Source: Nonomuraea glycinis
GTDB lineage: Bacteria > Actinomycetota > Actinomycetes > Streptosporangiales > Streptosporangiaceae
Direction: 5' to 3'
Assembly (NCBI RefSeq): GCF_014646515.1
Contig: NZ_BMNK01000003.1
Location: 62,001-126,000 of the forward strand
Length of the DNA stretch: 64,000 bases
Shown here piece by piece: positions 45,587-54,184 of this stretch. The translations under genes and the position numbers were made by a program. The notes beneath the pieces were generated by a model that ran no database searches, was not told where the DNA came from, and saw nothing but the letters and a program-made list of their open reading frames with translations. How positions within the stretch are numbered: position 1 is the first letter of the stretch; each line of letters begins with the position of its first letter.

Positions 45587-46984
45587 TCAGGCCGGGCGGA
45601 ACGAGTCGCGTTCCGCGGGTGCCATATGCTTGATCATCAGATGGCGGGTCACGGAATATTCTTGCACCGCCTCCTGGCTCATGTCCTTGCCGAAGCCACT
45701 GCCCTTGACCCCGCCGTGCGGCGCCTCGCTGGCGATCGGCAGATGATCATTGACCCACGTCACCCCCACATCGAGGCGGTGCGACACCCGCATCGCGCGG
45801 GCGACGTCGGCCGACCACACCGAAGAGGCCAGGCCGTAGCGGGTGTCGTTGGCCAAGGCGACCGCCTCGTCCTCGCCGTCGAACGGCAGCACCACGAGCA
45901 CGGGCCCGAACAGCTCGCCCTGGACGATCTCGCTGTCCTGTGCGACATCTGTTACCAAAGTGGGTGGATAAAAGTATCCGGGCCCGTCGACCGGCGCGCC
46001 GCCGTGCAGAATCCGTCCGCCCGAACGGGAGACGAAACCGTGCACCCGGTCCCGGTGCGCCGAGGAGATCAGCGGCCCGATGTCCGTGGCCGGGTCCCAG
46101 GGGTCACCGACCCGGATGCCTTCGAGCGTCGCCCGCAGCGCCTCCACCGTCTCGCCGTGGACCTCGCGGGCGACGTAGACGCGGGTGGCCGCGGTGCAGT
46201 CCTGGCCGGTGTTGTACGTGGCCCCCAGGGCCACCCCACGGGCCGCCTGCGCCAGGTCGGCGTCCTCGAAGACCAGGGCGGGCGCCTTGCCACCCAGCTC
46301 CAGGTGGACCCGCTTGAGGGTGCGCGCGGCGCCCGTCATGACCGCCCGGCCCGTCTCGGTCGAGCCGGTCACGCTCACCATGTCCACGCCCGGATCGGTG
46401 ACCAGCGCCTCGCCGACCGCGGCGTCGCCGGTGATCACCTGGACCAGCCCGTCGGGCGCGCCCGCCTTGGCGAACAGCTCCGCCAGGCGCAGCGTGCTGC
46501 GCGGCGTCTGCGGGGCCGGCTTGATGACCACCGCGTTGCCGGCCGCGACCGCCGGGCCGATCTTCCAGACGGCCATCACGAAGGGGAAGTTCCACGGCGC
46601 GATCGAGCCGATCACCCCGACCGGGCGGCGCAGCATGACCGAGGTGTAGCCGGCGCTGAACACCCCGGCGCCCGTCCCGTCCAGGGAGCGGGCGGCGCCG
46701 GCGAAGAAGCGCAGGTTGTCGATGGCGAAGGGCAGCTCGCCGTCCCTGAACACGGCCGCGGGCTTGCCCGTCTCCTCCACCTCCAGCCGGGTCAGCTCGT
46801 CGGCGTCGGCCTCGGCCAGGTCCGCCACCCGCAGCAGCAGCCGGGCCCGCTCGGCGGGCGTCGTCAGCCCCCACTCGGCGAAGGCGTCCCTGGCCCGCCG
46901 TACGGCCGCGTTGACGGCCGCCACGGGGGTGTCGGGCAGCTCCGCGCAGGCGAGCCCGGTCGCGGGGTTGATCAATTCACGCAT
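45587..46984 (-). CDS. Aldehyde dehydrogenase, gamma-aminobutyraldehyde type
   Basis: This is a 465-residue NAD-dependent aldehyde dehydrogenase. The catalytic Cys is in YNTGQDCTAATR, the Glu in HLELGGKAPALVFEDADL, and the cofactor region is APWNFPFVMAVWKIGPAVAAGN with VTGSTETGRAVM. The NTGQDCTAATR form and SEAPHGGVKGSGFGKD near the end match putative gamma-aminobutyraldehyde dehydrogenases (PatD/PuuC). The nearby polyamine-type ABC operon supports a role in putrescine breakdown to GABA. No aminotransferase is seen, so the pathway is incomplete here. It is probably co-transcribed with the upstream glycosyltransferase gene (34 bp gap). Confidence 0.88.
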   Translation of the reverse strand: MRELINPATGLACAELPDTPVAAVNAAVRRARDAFAEWGLTTPAERARLLLRVADLAEADADELTRLEVEETGKPAAVFRDGELPFAIDNLRFFAGAARSLDGTGAGVFSAGYTSVMLRRPVGVIGSIAPWNFPFVMAVWKIGPAVAAGNAVVIKPAPQTPRSTLRLAELFAKAGAPDGLVQVITGDAAVGEALVTDPGVDMVSVTGSTETGRAVMTGAARTLKRVHLELGGKAPALVFEDADLAQAARGVALGATYNTGQDCTAATRVYVAREVHGETVEALRATLEGIRVGDPWDPATDIGPLISSAHRDRVHGFVSRSGGRILHGGAPVDGPGYFYPPTLVTDVAQDSEIVQGELFGPVLVVLPFDGEDEAVALANDTRYGLASSVWSADVARAMRVSHRLDVGVTWVNDHLPIASEAPHGGVKGSGFGKDMSQEAVQEYSVTRHLMIKHMAPAERDSFRPA

Positions 46985-47018
46985 GGATATCTTTCCCTGT
47001 TGGCACTGGAGTCCGTAC

Positions 47019-48287
47019 CTACTTCTGGCCGAGGCCCTCGATCAGGTCGGCGGCCTTGCGCAGGCCGTCGCGCCCGCGGATCTCTTCGCCTGCGGCGGCA
47101 AGTCTCGCACGGAGCTCACCGTCGCCGAGAAGACGGTCGAGCGCGCCCTTCAGCTCCTCATCGGTGAAAGCGTAGGTGGAAAGCCTGACACCATAGCCCA
47201 ATTCGTCCACCCGCTGCGCGTTGTCGTACTGGTCCCAGAAGAGCGGGAGCAAGATCATCGGCTTGCCGAAGTGCAGCGCCTCGGTGGTGGTGTTGTTGCC
47301 GCCGTGCGTGATGACCAGGTCGCACAGCGGTATGATCTTCGTCTGCGGCAGGAACTCGGCGCCCCACATGTTGTCGGCGAGCTTGATCTCCTCGTGCAGC
47401 GGGCCCTTGGAGACGATGATCTGGTGCGGCGTGGTGCCCAGCACGTCGATCACCCGCTGCATGAGCTCCACGTCCGAGGAGCCGAGCGAGCCGAGCGAGA
47501 AGTAGACCAGCGATCCCTCGTTGCGCTCGAAGGGCAGCTCGAAGTCCTCGTCGGTCTCCCGGACCGAGGAGTCGAGGCGGTGCCAGTTGTCGGCGAGCGG
47601 CCGGGCGTCGGTGTAGTCGAGGATCTCCGGGAACACGTAGAGGTTCAGGTCCCCCTCGTGGATGAAGTCCAGGTCGGGCAGCGGCTCGGTGCCCTGCTCG
47701 ACGCACCAGGCGTTGAAGGCGCTCCAGATCTCGCGGTGGGTGCGGTCGTACTCAGCGCGGAAGGCGTCCCACTCGGCGCGGTCGTCGGCGGGCAGCCCGG
47801 AGAAGACCGGCGCGATGCCCTCGCCGCGCACCTCCAGCGGGTTGCAGGAGACGATCCGGACGAACTTCTTGCCGGCGGTGAGCAGCGCCGGGAAGGTGAT
47901 CACGTTGTCCTCGACGATGACGTCCGGCTGGACCCGCTCGATGATCTCCTTGAGCTGGGGCTCGCAGTATTTGGCGCCGTCGATGAGCGAGTCCCAGATC
48001 GGCTTGGTGACGGTCGCCAGCTGCTCCAGGGTGCTCTTGCGGTATTCGGGCGCGGTCTCGCGGATGAAGTCCTTCCAGAACTGACCGGCGTCCTGCTCCT
48101 CCTCGGCGGGCGGGGCGAGGTCGACCAGGTCCTCCTCGAAGCCGAGCGCCTCCAGCTTGCCCTTCCAGGACGCCTCGGCGGCGAACACGACGCGGTGGCC
48201 GCGGTTGCGCAGGATGTCGCCGATGCCGATGGAGTTGTTGGTGGGCCCGTAGGCGCTTTCCGGCATGAACAGGATGGTGAGAGACAT
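47019..48287 (-). CDS. UGT/MGT-type glycosyltransferase (GT1 family)
   Basis: This 422-residue GT-B fold enzyme transfers sugars from nucleotide donors to small lipophilic acceptors. ILFMPESAYGPTNNSIGIGDILRNRGHRVVFA forms the N-domain acceptor side. The C-domain holds SLVYFSLGSLGS, the donor-binding FLPQTKIIPLCDLVITHGGNNTTTEAL and LLPLFWDQYDNAQRVDELG. The start at 48287 (MSLTILF) has GGAG 7 bases upstream. An ATG eight codons earlier has no Shine-Dalgarno. It is divergent from a TetR gene with a clear palindrome between them, so inducible detoxification of a drug-like compound is plausible. Confidence 0.87.
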   Translation of the reverse strand: MSLTILFMPESAYGPTNNSIGIGDILRNRGHRVVFAAEASWKGKLEALGFEEDLVDLAPPAEEEQDAGQFWKDFIRETAPEYRKSTLEQLATVTKPIWDSLIDGAKYCEPQLKEIIERVQPDVIVEDNVITFPALLTAGKKFVRIVSCNPLEVRGEGIAPVFSGLPADDRAEWDAFRAEYDRTHREIWSAFNAWCVEQGTEPLPDLDFIHEGDLNLYVFPEILDYTDARPLADNWHRLDSSVRETDEDFELPFERNEGSLVYFSLGSLGSSDVELMQRVIDVLGTTPHQIIVSKGPLHEEIKLADNMWGAEFLPQTKIIPLCDLVITHGGNNTTTEALHFGKPMILLPLFWDQYDNAQRVDELGYGVRLSTYAFTDEELKGALDRLLGDGELRARLAAAGEEIRGRDGLRKAADLIEGLGQK

Positions 48288-48309
48288 GGGCACTCCGGTG
48301 GGGCTAGAC

Positions 48310-48329
48310 ATTTGAAGGTCAATTCAAAT
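48310..48329. promoter_or_regulatory. Operator palindrome between glycosyltransferase and tetR
   Basis: ATTTGAA-N6-TTCAAAT is a perfect 20 bp inverted repeat in the divergent region. The GAAGGTCAATTCA stretch inside it recurs as GGAGGTCAACTTCA about 27 bp away. It fits a TetR-type binding site. Confidence 0.7.
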
Positions 48330-48414
48330 ACGCAGGTAGCGAGGAGGTCAACTTCAGGGCAATATGGTCACGGATTACTGAACCGCAAGTGAAGAAAATG
48401 GCGAGGTGGTGAAG

Positions 48415-49020
48415 ATGGCCCAGCGCAAGAGCCGTAGTGACCGGCGCATCGATCTGATCGAGGCGGCGCGGCGGGCCATCATCAAGCATGGCGTCGACGG
48501 AGTCCAGCTCTCCCACGTGGCCGAGGAGGCCAGACTGACCTCCGGCGCCGTGCTCTATCACTACCCTGACCTGGGCGAGCTGCTGGTCGAGGCGCAGCAC
48601 TCCGGGATGGAGCGCTTCTACGAGCAGCGGCTGCGGCAGATCGCCGCCCTCACCGACCCGGCCACCAAGCTGGTGCTGACCATCAAGTCGGGGCTGCCCA
48701 CCGGCCCGCTCGACCCGGACGTGCGGCTGCTCAACGAGCTGGGCGGAGCCGCCGGGCGGCACCGCGTCTACGGGGTGCTGCTCACCTCGCTCTACGACCG
48801 GCAGGTGTCGATGTACCAGTCGATCCTGGACACGGGGTCGGCGCTCGGGGTCTTCAGGCTCACCGCCGACGCGCTGTCGATCTCGCGCAACCTGGTGGCG
48901 CTGGAGGACGCCTACGGCTACCGCATCACCGCCCGGCATCCGCTCATCGGCCCGGAGGAGGCGGCGGAGCTGATCCTGTCCTATGCGCGCACGGTGACGG
49001 GCAACGACCTGCTTCATTGA
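48415..49020 (+). CDS. TetR-family transcriptional regulator
   Basis: This 201-residue repressor has an N-terminal TetR helix-turn-helix: RRIDLIEAARRAIIKHGVDGVQLSHVAEEARLTSGAVLYHYPDLGELL, with the usual YHY in the recognition helix. The C-terminal ligand domain resembles BetI-like regulators. The ATG at 48415 has GAGG 8 bases upstream. A GTG three codons earlier is possible. It is divergent from the glycosyltransferase gene and its stop overlaps that of the convergent polyamine ATPase gene by 7 bases. Confidence 0.9.
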   Translation: MAQRKSRSDRRIDLIEAARRAIIKHGVDGVQLSHVAEEARLTSGAVLYHYPDLGELLVEAQHSGMERFYEQRLRQIAALTDPATKLVLTIKSGLPTGPLDPDVRLLNELGGAAGRHRVYGVLLTSLYDRQVSMYQSILDTGSALGVFRLTADALSISRNLVALEDAYGYRITARHPLIGPEEAAELILSYARTVTGNDLLH

Positions 49021-50066
49021 TCGACCGGGATGATCACGGCGTCGTCGGTCCGCCAGTCCAGCGTGACCTCGGCGCCGGGCTTGACCTCGCTGGCGCCCTG
49101 CACCGCCACCAGCACCGGCTTGAGCCGGCCGGGCACCGACACCGAGATGTGCGAGATGCCGCCGTAGAAGCTGACGTCGAGCACCGAGCCCTTGAGGCCG
49201 CCGCCCGTGGCCGCCGCCGCGCCCAGCCGCACCCTTTCCGGCCGGACGCCGAGCAGCGCCTTGGAGCCTGTCCGCAGCGCCCGCAGCGGCCTTCCGCGCA
49301 GCGCGCCGAAGTCCTCGGTCGCCAGGGTGTCCTCGGCGGCCAGGGCGCCCTCGAACAGGTTGTTGGCCCCGACGAAGTCGGCGACGAACCTGGTGTGCGG
49401 CCGCTCGTACAGCGTGACCGGCTCGTCCACCTGGCGCACCACGCCGTGGTCGAAGACCGCGATGCGGTCGGCGAGCGACATGGCCTCCTCCTGGTCGTGG
49501 GTGACGACCACGAAGGTGATGCCGACCTCGTTCTGCAGCCGCTTGAGCTCCAGCTGCATGTCCGCGCGGACCTTCTTGTCCAGGGCCGACAGCGGCTCGT
49601 CCAGCAGGAGCAGGCGCGGGCGCTTGACGATGGAGCGTGCCAGGGCGACGCGCTGGCGCTGGCCGCCGGACAGGTGCTGCGGCTTGCGGCCGGCGTGCGC
49701 CGTCAGGCCCACGGTCTCCAGCACCTCGCCGACGCGCTGCTTGATCTCCTGGCGTGACAGCTTCTCGCGCTCCAGGCCGTAGGCGATGTTCTTGGCCACG
49801 GTCATGTGCGGGAACAGCGCGTACGACTGGAACATCAGGCTGATCGGCCGGCGGTTCGGCTGCTTGCCCAGCAGGTCCTCGCCGTCGAGCGTCACCGTGC
49901 CGCTGTCGGGGGTCTCGAAGCCGGCGATGATGCGCAGCAGCGTGGTCTTGCCGCAGCCGGACGGGCCGAGCAGGGCGAAGAACTCCCCTTGCCCGATCTC
50001 CAGTGAGACGCCGTCGAGCGCGGTGACCTCGCCGAACCTGCGGGTGACCCCGTCAATCTTGAGCAC
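49014..50066 (-). CDS. potA: Polyamine-type ABC transporter ATPase
   Basis: This 350-residue PotA-like ATPase has Walker A GPSGCGKTTLLRIIAG, Q-loop LMFQSYALFPHM, signature LSGGQRQRVALARS, Walker B LLLLDEPLSALD, H-loop VVTHDQEEAMSLADR and a C-terminal TOBE domain (LLGVRPERVRL). It is the last gene of a potD-potB-potC-potA order and overlaps potC by 14 bases. The spermidine/putrescine assignment is by family and by the neighbouring aldehyde dehydrogenase. Confidence 0.92.
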   Translation of the reverse strand: MLKIDGVTRRFGEVTALDGVSLEIGQGEFFALLGPSGCGKTTLLRIIAGFETPDSGTVTLDGEDLLGKQPNRRPISLMFQSYALFPHMTVAKNIAYGLEREKLSRQEIKQRVGEVLETVGLTAHAGRKPQHLSGGQRQRVALARSIVKRPRLLLLDEPLSALDKKVRADMQLELKRLQNEVGITFVVVTHDQEEAMSLADRIAVFDHGVVRQVDEPVTLYERPHTRFVADFVGANNLFEGALAAEDTLATEDFGALRGRPLRALRTGSKALLGVRPERVRLGAAAATGGGLKGSVLDVSFYGGISHISVSVPGRLKPVLVAVQGASEVKPGAEVTLDWRTDDAVIIPVDQ

Positions 50067-50832
50067 GTGACTCCCCGATCTTGGTCATGCGCTGCCCCAC
50101 GATCACAGCCGTGAAGCTCACCAGGAGCAGGACCGCCGCCAGCGCGTTGATCTTCGGGGTCACCCCGAAACGAATCATGGAATAGATGACGATCGGCAGC
50201 GTCTGCTCGCTGTTGCCGATCGTGAAGAAGGCGATCACGAACTCGTCCAGCGACAGCGTGAACGCCAGCAGCGCCCCCGCCACGATGCCCGGCGCGAGCT
50301 GCGGCAGCGTCACCTTCCTGAAGGTGGTCACCGGACCGGCGCCCAGGTCGCGCGAGGCCTCCTCCAGGGAGGCGTCGGCGCCGGAGAGCCGGGTGCGCAC
50401 CACCGCCGCCACGAAGGCCATGGCGAACACGCCGTGCGCCAGGATCACCGAGTAGAGGCCCAGCGTGAGCTGGATCATGCCGTAGAAGAGCAGCAGCCCG
50501 ATGGCCAGCACCAGGTCGGGCAGCACGGCCGGCACCAGCGCGACGGCGTCCAGCGTCTTGGACCTGGTGTGGCGGGCCAGGCCCACGGCGAGCAGGGTGC
50601 CCAGCACGGTGGCGATCACCGTCGAGCCGGTGGCCACGATGAGCGTGTTGATCAGGCCGTCCATGATGCGCTCGTCCGCGGCGAGGTCGGCGTACCACTT
50701 GAGGCTGAAGCCCTCATAGGTGTACGCCGACTCGCCGGAGTTGAACGACATCACGACCAGGACGACGATCGGCGCGTACAGGAACACGTACGTCGCCCAG
50801 AACGGGACGTACAGGAGTCTCGATCTACGCAC
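50053..50832 (-). CDS. potC: Polyamine-type ABC transporter permease PotC
   Basis: This 259-residue permease has about six membrane segments. It opens with VPFWATYVFLYAPIVVLVVMSFNSGE and has the coupling motif LEEASRDLGAGPVTTFRKVTLPQLAPGIVAGALLAFTLSLDEFVIAFF, both typical of PotC. It overlaps potB by 8 bases at its start and potA by 14 at its end. Confidence 0.92.
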   Translation of the reverse strand: MRRSRLLYVPFWATYVFLYAPIVVLVVMSFNSGESAYTYEGFSLKWYADLAADERIMDGLINTLIVATGSTVIATVLGTLLAVGLARHTRSKTLDAVALVPAVLPDLVLAIGLLLFYGMIQLTLGLYSVILAHGVFAMAFVAAVVRTRLSGADASLEEASRDLGAGPVTTFRKVTLPQLAPGIVAGALLAFTLSLDEFVIAFFTIGNSEQTLPIVIYSMIRFGVTPKINALAAVLLLVSFTAVIVGQRMTKIGESRAQD

Positions 50833-51691
50833 GGCGGGCCACCCAGGCCTGCGCGAGCAGCAGCACGAGCAGCACCGCGATGAGGGCCAGCGCCAGCGTG
50901 GAGCCGAACGGCCAGTCGCGGGCCTTCAGGAACTCCGTGCGGATCAGGTTGCCCACCATGGCCGTCTTGCCGCCGCCCAGGATCTCGGGGATGACGAAGT
51001 TGCCGAAGCTCGGCACGAACACGAACAGGCAACCGGTCATCACCCCCGGCACCGTGAGCGGCAGCGTCACCTTGCGGAAGGTGGTGAACGCCGAGGCGCC
51101 CAGGTTGGCCGAGGCCTCGCGCAGCTGCGGGTCGAGCTTCTCGATCGCGGCGTACAACGGCAGCACCATCAGCGGCAGGTAGGAGTAGAGCAGGCCGGTG
51201 ACGACGGCGCCCTCGTTGTAGAGCAGCTCGACGGGCTCCAGCCCCAGCGCCTGCAGGCCGGAGTTGACCAGCCCTGGACCGCTCAGCAGGATGATCCAGG
51301 CATAGGCGCGGATGATGAAGTTGGTCCAGAACGGCAGCACGATCGCGACCAGCGCGATCGTCTTCCACTTACGCGGAAGCTGCGCGATCAGGTAGGCCGT
51401 CGGATAGCCGAGCAGCAGCGCGATCAGCGTGGCCAGCCCGGCGATCTTCAGCGAGGTGCCGAGCACGCTCAGGTAGAGGGGGTCGAACAGGCGGGCGAAG
51501 TTCTCGCCCGTGAACTCGTAGACGACGCCGCCGAAGCGCCCACGCTGGAAGACCGTGTAGCTGAGCACCAGCGCCAGCGGCACCAGGAGCAGCACGATCA
51601 GGTAGGTCAGCCCCGGGGCCAGGAAGACGAATGCGCCCAGCCGGCGCCCCCGCGAGGGAGACACCGGCCGGGCTTCGATCGAGACCTTCAC
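50825..51691 (-). CDS. potB: Polyamine-type ABC transporter permease PotB
   Basis: This 288-residue permease has an N-terminal cytoplasmic stretch, a first segment FVFLAPGLTYLIVLLLVPLALVL, and FWTNFIIRAYAWIILLSGPGLVN, a PotB hallmark. The coupling loop is LREASANLGASAFTTFRKVTLPLTVPGVMTG. It starts 5 bases after potD. Confidence 0.92.
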   Translation of the reverse strand: MKVSIEARPVSPSRGRRLGAFVFLAPGLTYLIVLLLVPLALVLSYTVFQRGRFGGVVYEFTGENFARLFDPLYLSVLGTSLKIAGLATLIALLLGYPTAYLIAQLPRKWKTIALVAIVLPFWTNFIIRAYAWIILLSGPGLVNSGLQALGLEPVELLYNEGAVVTGLLYSYLPLMVLPLYAAIEKLDPQLREASANLGASAFTTFRKVTLPLTVPGVMTGCLFVFVPSFGNFVIPEILGGGKTAMVGNLIRTEFLKARDWPFGSTLALALIAVLLVLLLAQAWVARRA

Positions 51692-51696
51692 CGCAA

Positions 51697-52818
51697 CTAG
51701 TCGGCCTGGATTTCGGAGGACAGGCGCGTGAACTTGGTCGACGCCTGCCCGAGGTCGAAGATGGCCTCACCGTCGAGCAGCTGGGCCGGCTTGATGCCGA
51801 GCAGCGATCCCGGGGCGATCTTGACCTTGTCCATGGCGGCCTTGTTCGGCACCTTGTAGTTGATGTTCTCCGCCGCCCAGCGGTGCACCTCGGGGTCGAG
51901 GATGTAGTTGATGAAGGCGTGTGCGGCTTCCTTGTTCTTGGAGGACTTCAGGATGACCATGGTGTCCACCCAGAGGTCGCTGCCCTCCTTCGGCACCGCG
52001 AACTTGATGTTCTGCTTGGCGTCGGTGGTCGGGCACCAGCCGTCCCACGCCTCCACCATGAGCGCCTCGCCCTTGATCAGCCGGTCGCCGAACGTCGTGT
52101 CGTCGAAGGCGAGCAGGTGCGGCTTGGCGGCCAGCAGCAGCTCCTTGGCCTTGGCGATCTCGTCGTCCTTGGCGGTGTTGACCGAGTAGCCGAGGGACTT
52201 GAGCGCGGGCAGGGCCAGCCAGCGCTCGGTGGTCATCAGCGTGACCTTCTTCTCGGCCCAGGCCGGCGGCTTCAAAAGATCGTTCCAGCTCGTCGGCGGG
52301 GTCTTCACCAGGTCGCTGCGGTAGCAAATGCCGGTGGTGCCCCACGTGTAGGGCACGGAGTACTTGTTGCCCTTGTCGTAGGAGAGCTGGGTGGCCTCGG
52401 GGTAGAGGTTCGACAGGTTGGGGATCAGCTCGGCGTGGATGGGCTCCAGCAGATTCTGCTCGTTGAGCGCCTGGGCGTACTGACCGGACACGAACGCCAC
52501 GTCGATGCCGCTGTCACCACCGGTGGTGAGCTTGGTCATCGCGGTCTCGTTGGTGTCGTGGATGGTGATGTCGAGCTTGGAGATCTTCAGCTCTTTCTTC
52601 ACCATGTCCTGGAGCTCTTTGGGCGTGTAGCCGTCCCAGACCGTCACCATGAGTGACTGCTTCGCCAGATCGGCGTTGGGGTTCAGCTGAGCGGCTGTCG
52701 CCTGCGGTGCTGTCTCTGCGCTGTTGGTCGACCCACCGCCGCACGCCGCGACGGCGAGCGCGAGGCCGGCCGCCGCTGCAGCGGCCGGAAGACGACGGGT
52801 GACCCGGGTACGGAACAC
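51697..52818 (-). CDS. potD: Polyamine-type substrate-binding lipoprotein PotD
   Basis: The GTG at 52818 has AAGGAG 8 bases upstream. The 373-residue lipoprotein has the signal peptide AAAAAAGLALAVAAC with Cys about residue 26. The mature protein contains LMVTVWDGYTPKELQDMV, GIDVAFVSGQYAQALNEQNLLEPI, YSVPYTWGTTGICYRSD and EGSDLWVDTMVILKSSKNKEAAHAFINYIL, which match PotD-type proteins. The ligand is likely spermidine or putrescine, but related uptake proteins bind other cations. It begins the operon and is divergent from the sugar-kinase gene. Confidence 0.91.
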   Translation of the reverse strand: MFRTRVTRRLPAAAAAAGLALAVAACGGGSTNSAETAPQATAAQLNPNADLAKQSLMVTVWDGYTPKELQDMVKKELKISKLDITIHDTNETAMTKLTTGGDSGIDVAFVSGQYAQALNEQNLLEPIHAELIPNLSNLYPEATQLSYDKGNKYSVPYTWGTTGICYRSDLVKTPPTSWNDLLKPPAWAEKKVTLMTTERWLALPALKSLGYSVNTAKDDEIAKAKELLLAAKPHLLAFDDTTFGDRLIKGEALMVEAWDGWCPTTDAKQNIKFAVPKEGSDLWVDTMVILKSSKNKEAAHAFINYILDPEVHRWAAENINYKVPNKAAMDKVKIAPGSLLGIKPAQLLDGEAIFDLGQASTKFTRLSSEIQAD

Positions 52819-52960
52819 AGCCGCTACTCCTTATGGATTTCAGGGTACGAGAGGGGGTCGCGCGACCAACCGGACACGGGAGACCAGAGCAGGAGTGTTG
52901 CAGCAGAAATCAACATGAGCAAGACTTTGCTGGACATTGCTAGCTGGAAGTTTGGTCTAA

Positions 52961-54184
52961 GTGTTGAATACGGATTCAATTTGGAACCGGCTGATCTCTC
53001 TCGGTGAGGATCATGCCTCGTGCCGAGATCGCGGTCTCACAACCGCTCTGCTCACCGTGTTGGATAAACCCGTGCCGGCCGCGTTCGCCGTCCGCCGATT
53101 CCTCCCGCTTCCCACCATCTCGCACAGCGTGGGGGCCCCGGACACCGGGGGCCCGGCCGAGCGCGATTTCGGGCCACACGTAGATCAGACAAACTACTCT
53201 GTGGTGGTGAATGATCGGGTCGTCGTGAAATGGCTCACACCTCCCGTTCCGCTCCCGCGCACGCCTGAGGTGCTCGCTCACCTCGTTGATGTCGGCTTCA
53301 AAGACACCGCGCCGCCCTATGCCGCGCTCACCCGGGTGGACGGGCCGCAGGAGGTCCTGCTCGCGCTGGTGACGGGCTATCTTCCGGAGGCCACGGACGG
53401 CTGGGAATGGTGCGCCGACGAGGCCGAGGCGGGCCGCACCGACTTCGCCCCCACCCTCGGCCGCCTCGCCGCCGACCTGCACCTGGCCCTGTCGACCTTC
53501 CCCACGTCGACCTTCCCCGCATCGGCCTCCCCCGCACCGGCCTCCCCCACGTCAGCCTCCCCCACGTCAGCCTCCCCCGCGTCGGCCTCCCCCGCCGAGC
53601 CGACGCCGCCCGGCCCCGAACGGAACGCGGTCAGGGCCGAGGCCGCCCTGCGCGAAGCCCTGGAGCTCACCGACGGCGACGACGGCGACTGGCTGGCCGG
53701 CCACGCTGGGCAACTGCGCCAGGAGCTGGGCCCGCTGGCCGAACCCGTCACCTCGCCCAGGATCCTCATCCACGGCGACCTGCACGTGGGCCAGATCCTG
53801 CGCTGGCGCGACGGCTACGCGGTGATCGACTTCGACGGCAACCCCACCGTCACCGGCGCCGACCCGCTGCAGCCCGCCGCCCGGGACGTCGCCCAGCTGA
53901 CCACGAGCCTCCAGCACGTGGCCCAGGTGGCGATCAAGCGCCGCGGCACCTCGCCGGACGACGCCGCCCGCTGGGCCGCCGAGGCCAGGACGCGCATGCT
54001 CGCCGCCTACCGCGACCGCCTGGCCGGGCGCGGCGCGGCCGACCTGCTGGACGAGTCCCTGATCCGCCCGTTCGAAATCGAGCAGGAGTGCCGTGAGCTG
54101 ATTTACTCGGCCCGTCACCTGCCCCGATGGCGCTACGCGCCGATGGGCGTGCTGCGCGACCGGTATCCCGAGGAGAGTCGATGA
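52961..54184 (+). CDS. Aminoglycoside/maltokinase-fold sugar kinase, possibly glucosamine kinase
   Basis: This is a 407-residue phosphotransferase. The N-terminal lobe has YSVVVNDRVVVKWLTPPVPLPRTPEVLAHL (the ATP-binding Lys). The catalytic loop is ILIHGDLHVGQILRWRDG and the metal site VIDFDGNP. This HGDLHxGQ...DFDGNP pattern fits the Pep2/maltokinase group and, from memory, the actinobacterial glucosamine kinases, whose genes also neighbour SIS-domain genes. A seven-unit 15 bp repeat inserts a Ser/Ala/Pro-rich loop after about residue 175. Start codon uncertain: GTG 52961 is shown, with weak Shine-Dalgarno support. The next gene overlaps by four bases. Confidence 0.75.
   Translation: MLNTDSIWNRLISLGEDHASCRDRGLTTALLTVLDKPVPAAFAVRRFLPLPTISHSVGAPDTGGPAERDFGPHVDQTNYSVVVNDRVVVKWLTPPVPLPRTPEVLAHLVDVGFKDTAPPYAALTRVDGPQEVLLALVTGYLPEATDGWEWCADEAEAGRTDFAPTLGRLAADLHLALSTFPTSTFPASASPAPASPTSASPTSASPASASPAEPTPPGPERNAVRAEAALREALELTDGDDGDWLAGHAGQLRQELGPLAEPVTSPRILIHGDLHVGQILRWRDGYAVIDFDGNPTVTGADPLQPAARDVAQLTTSLQHVAQVAIKRRGTSPDDAARWAAEARTRMLAAYRDRLAGRGAADLLDESLIRPFEIEQECRELIYSARHLPRWRYAPMGVLRDRYPEESR
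53491..53595. repeat. Seven-copy 15 bp in-frame tandem repeat
   Basis: Seven contiguous 15 bp units of the form GTCGGCCTCCCCCGC, each with small changes, encode pentapeptides of the (S/T)xxPx type. The length is a multiple of three so copy-number change would keep the kinase frame. Confidence 0.9.
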
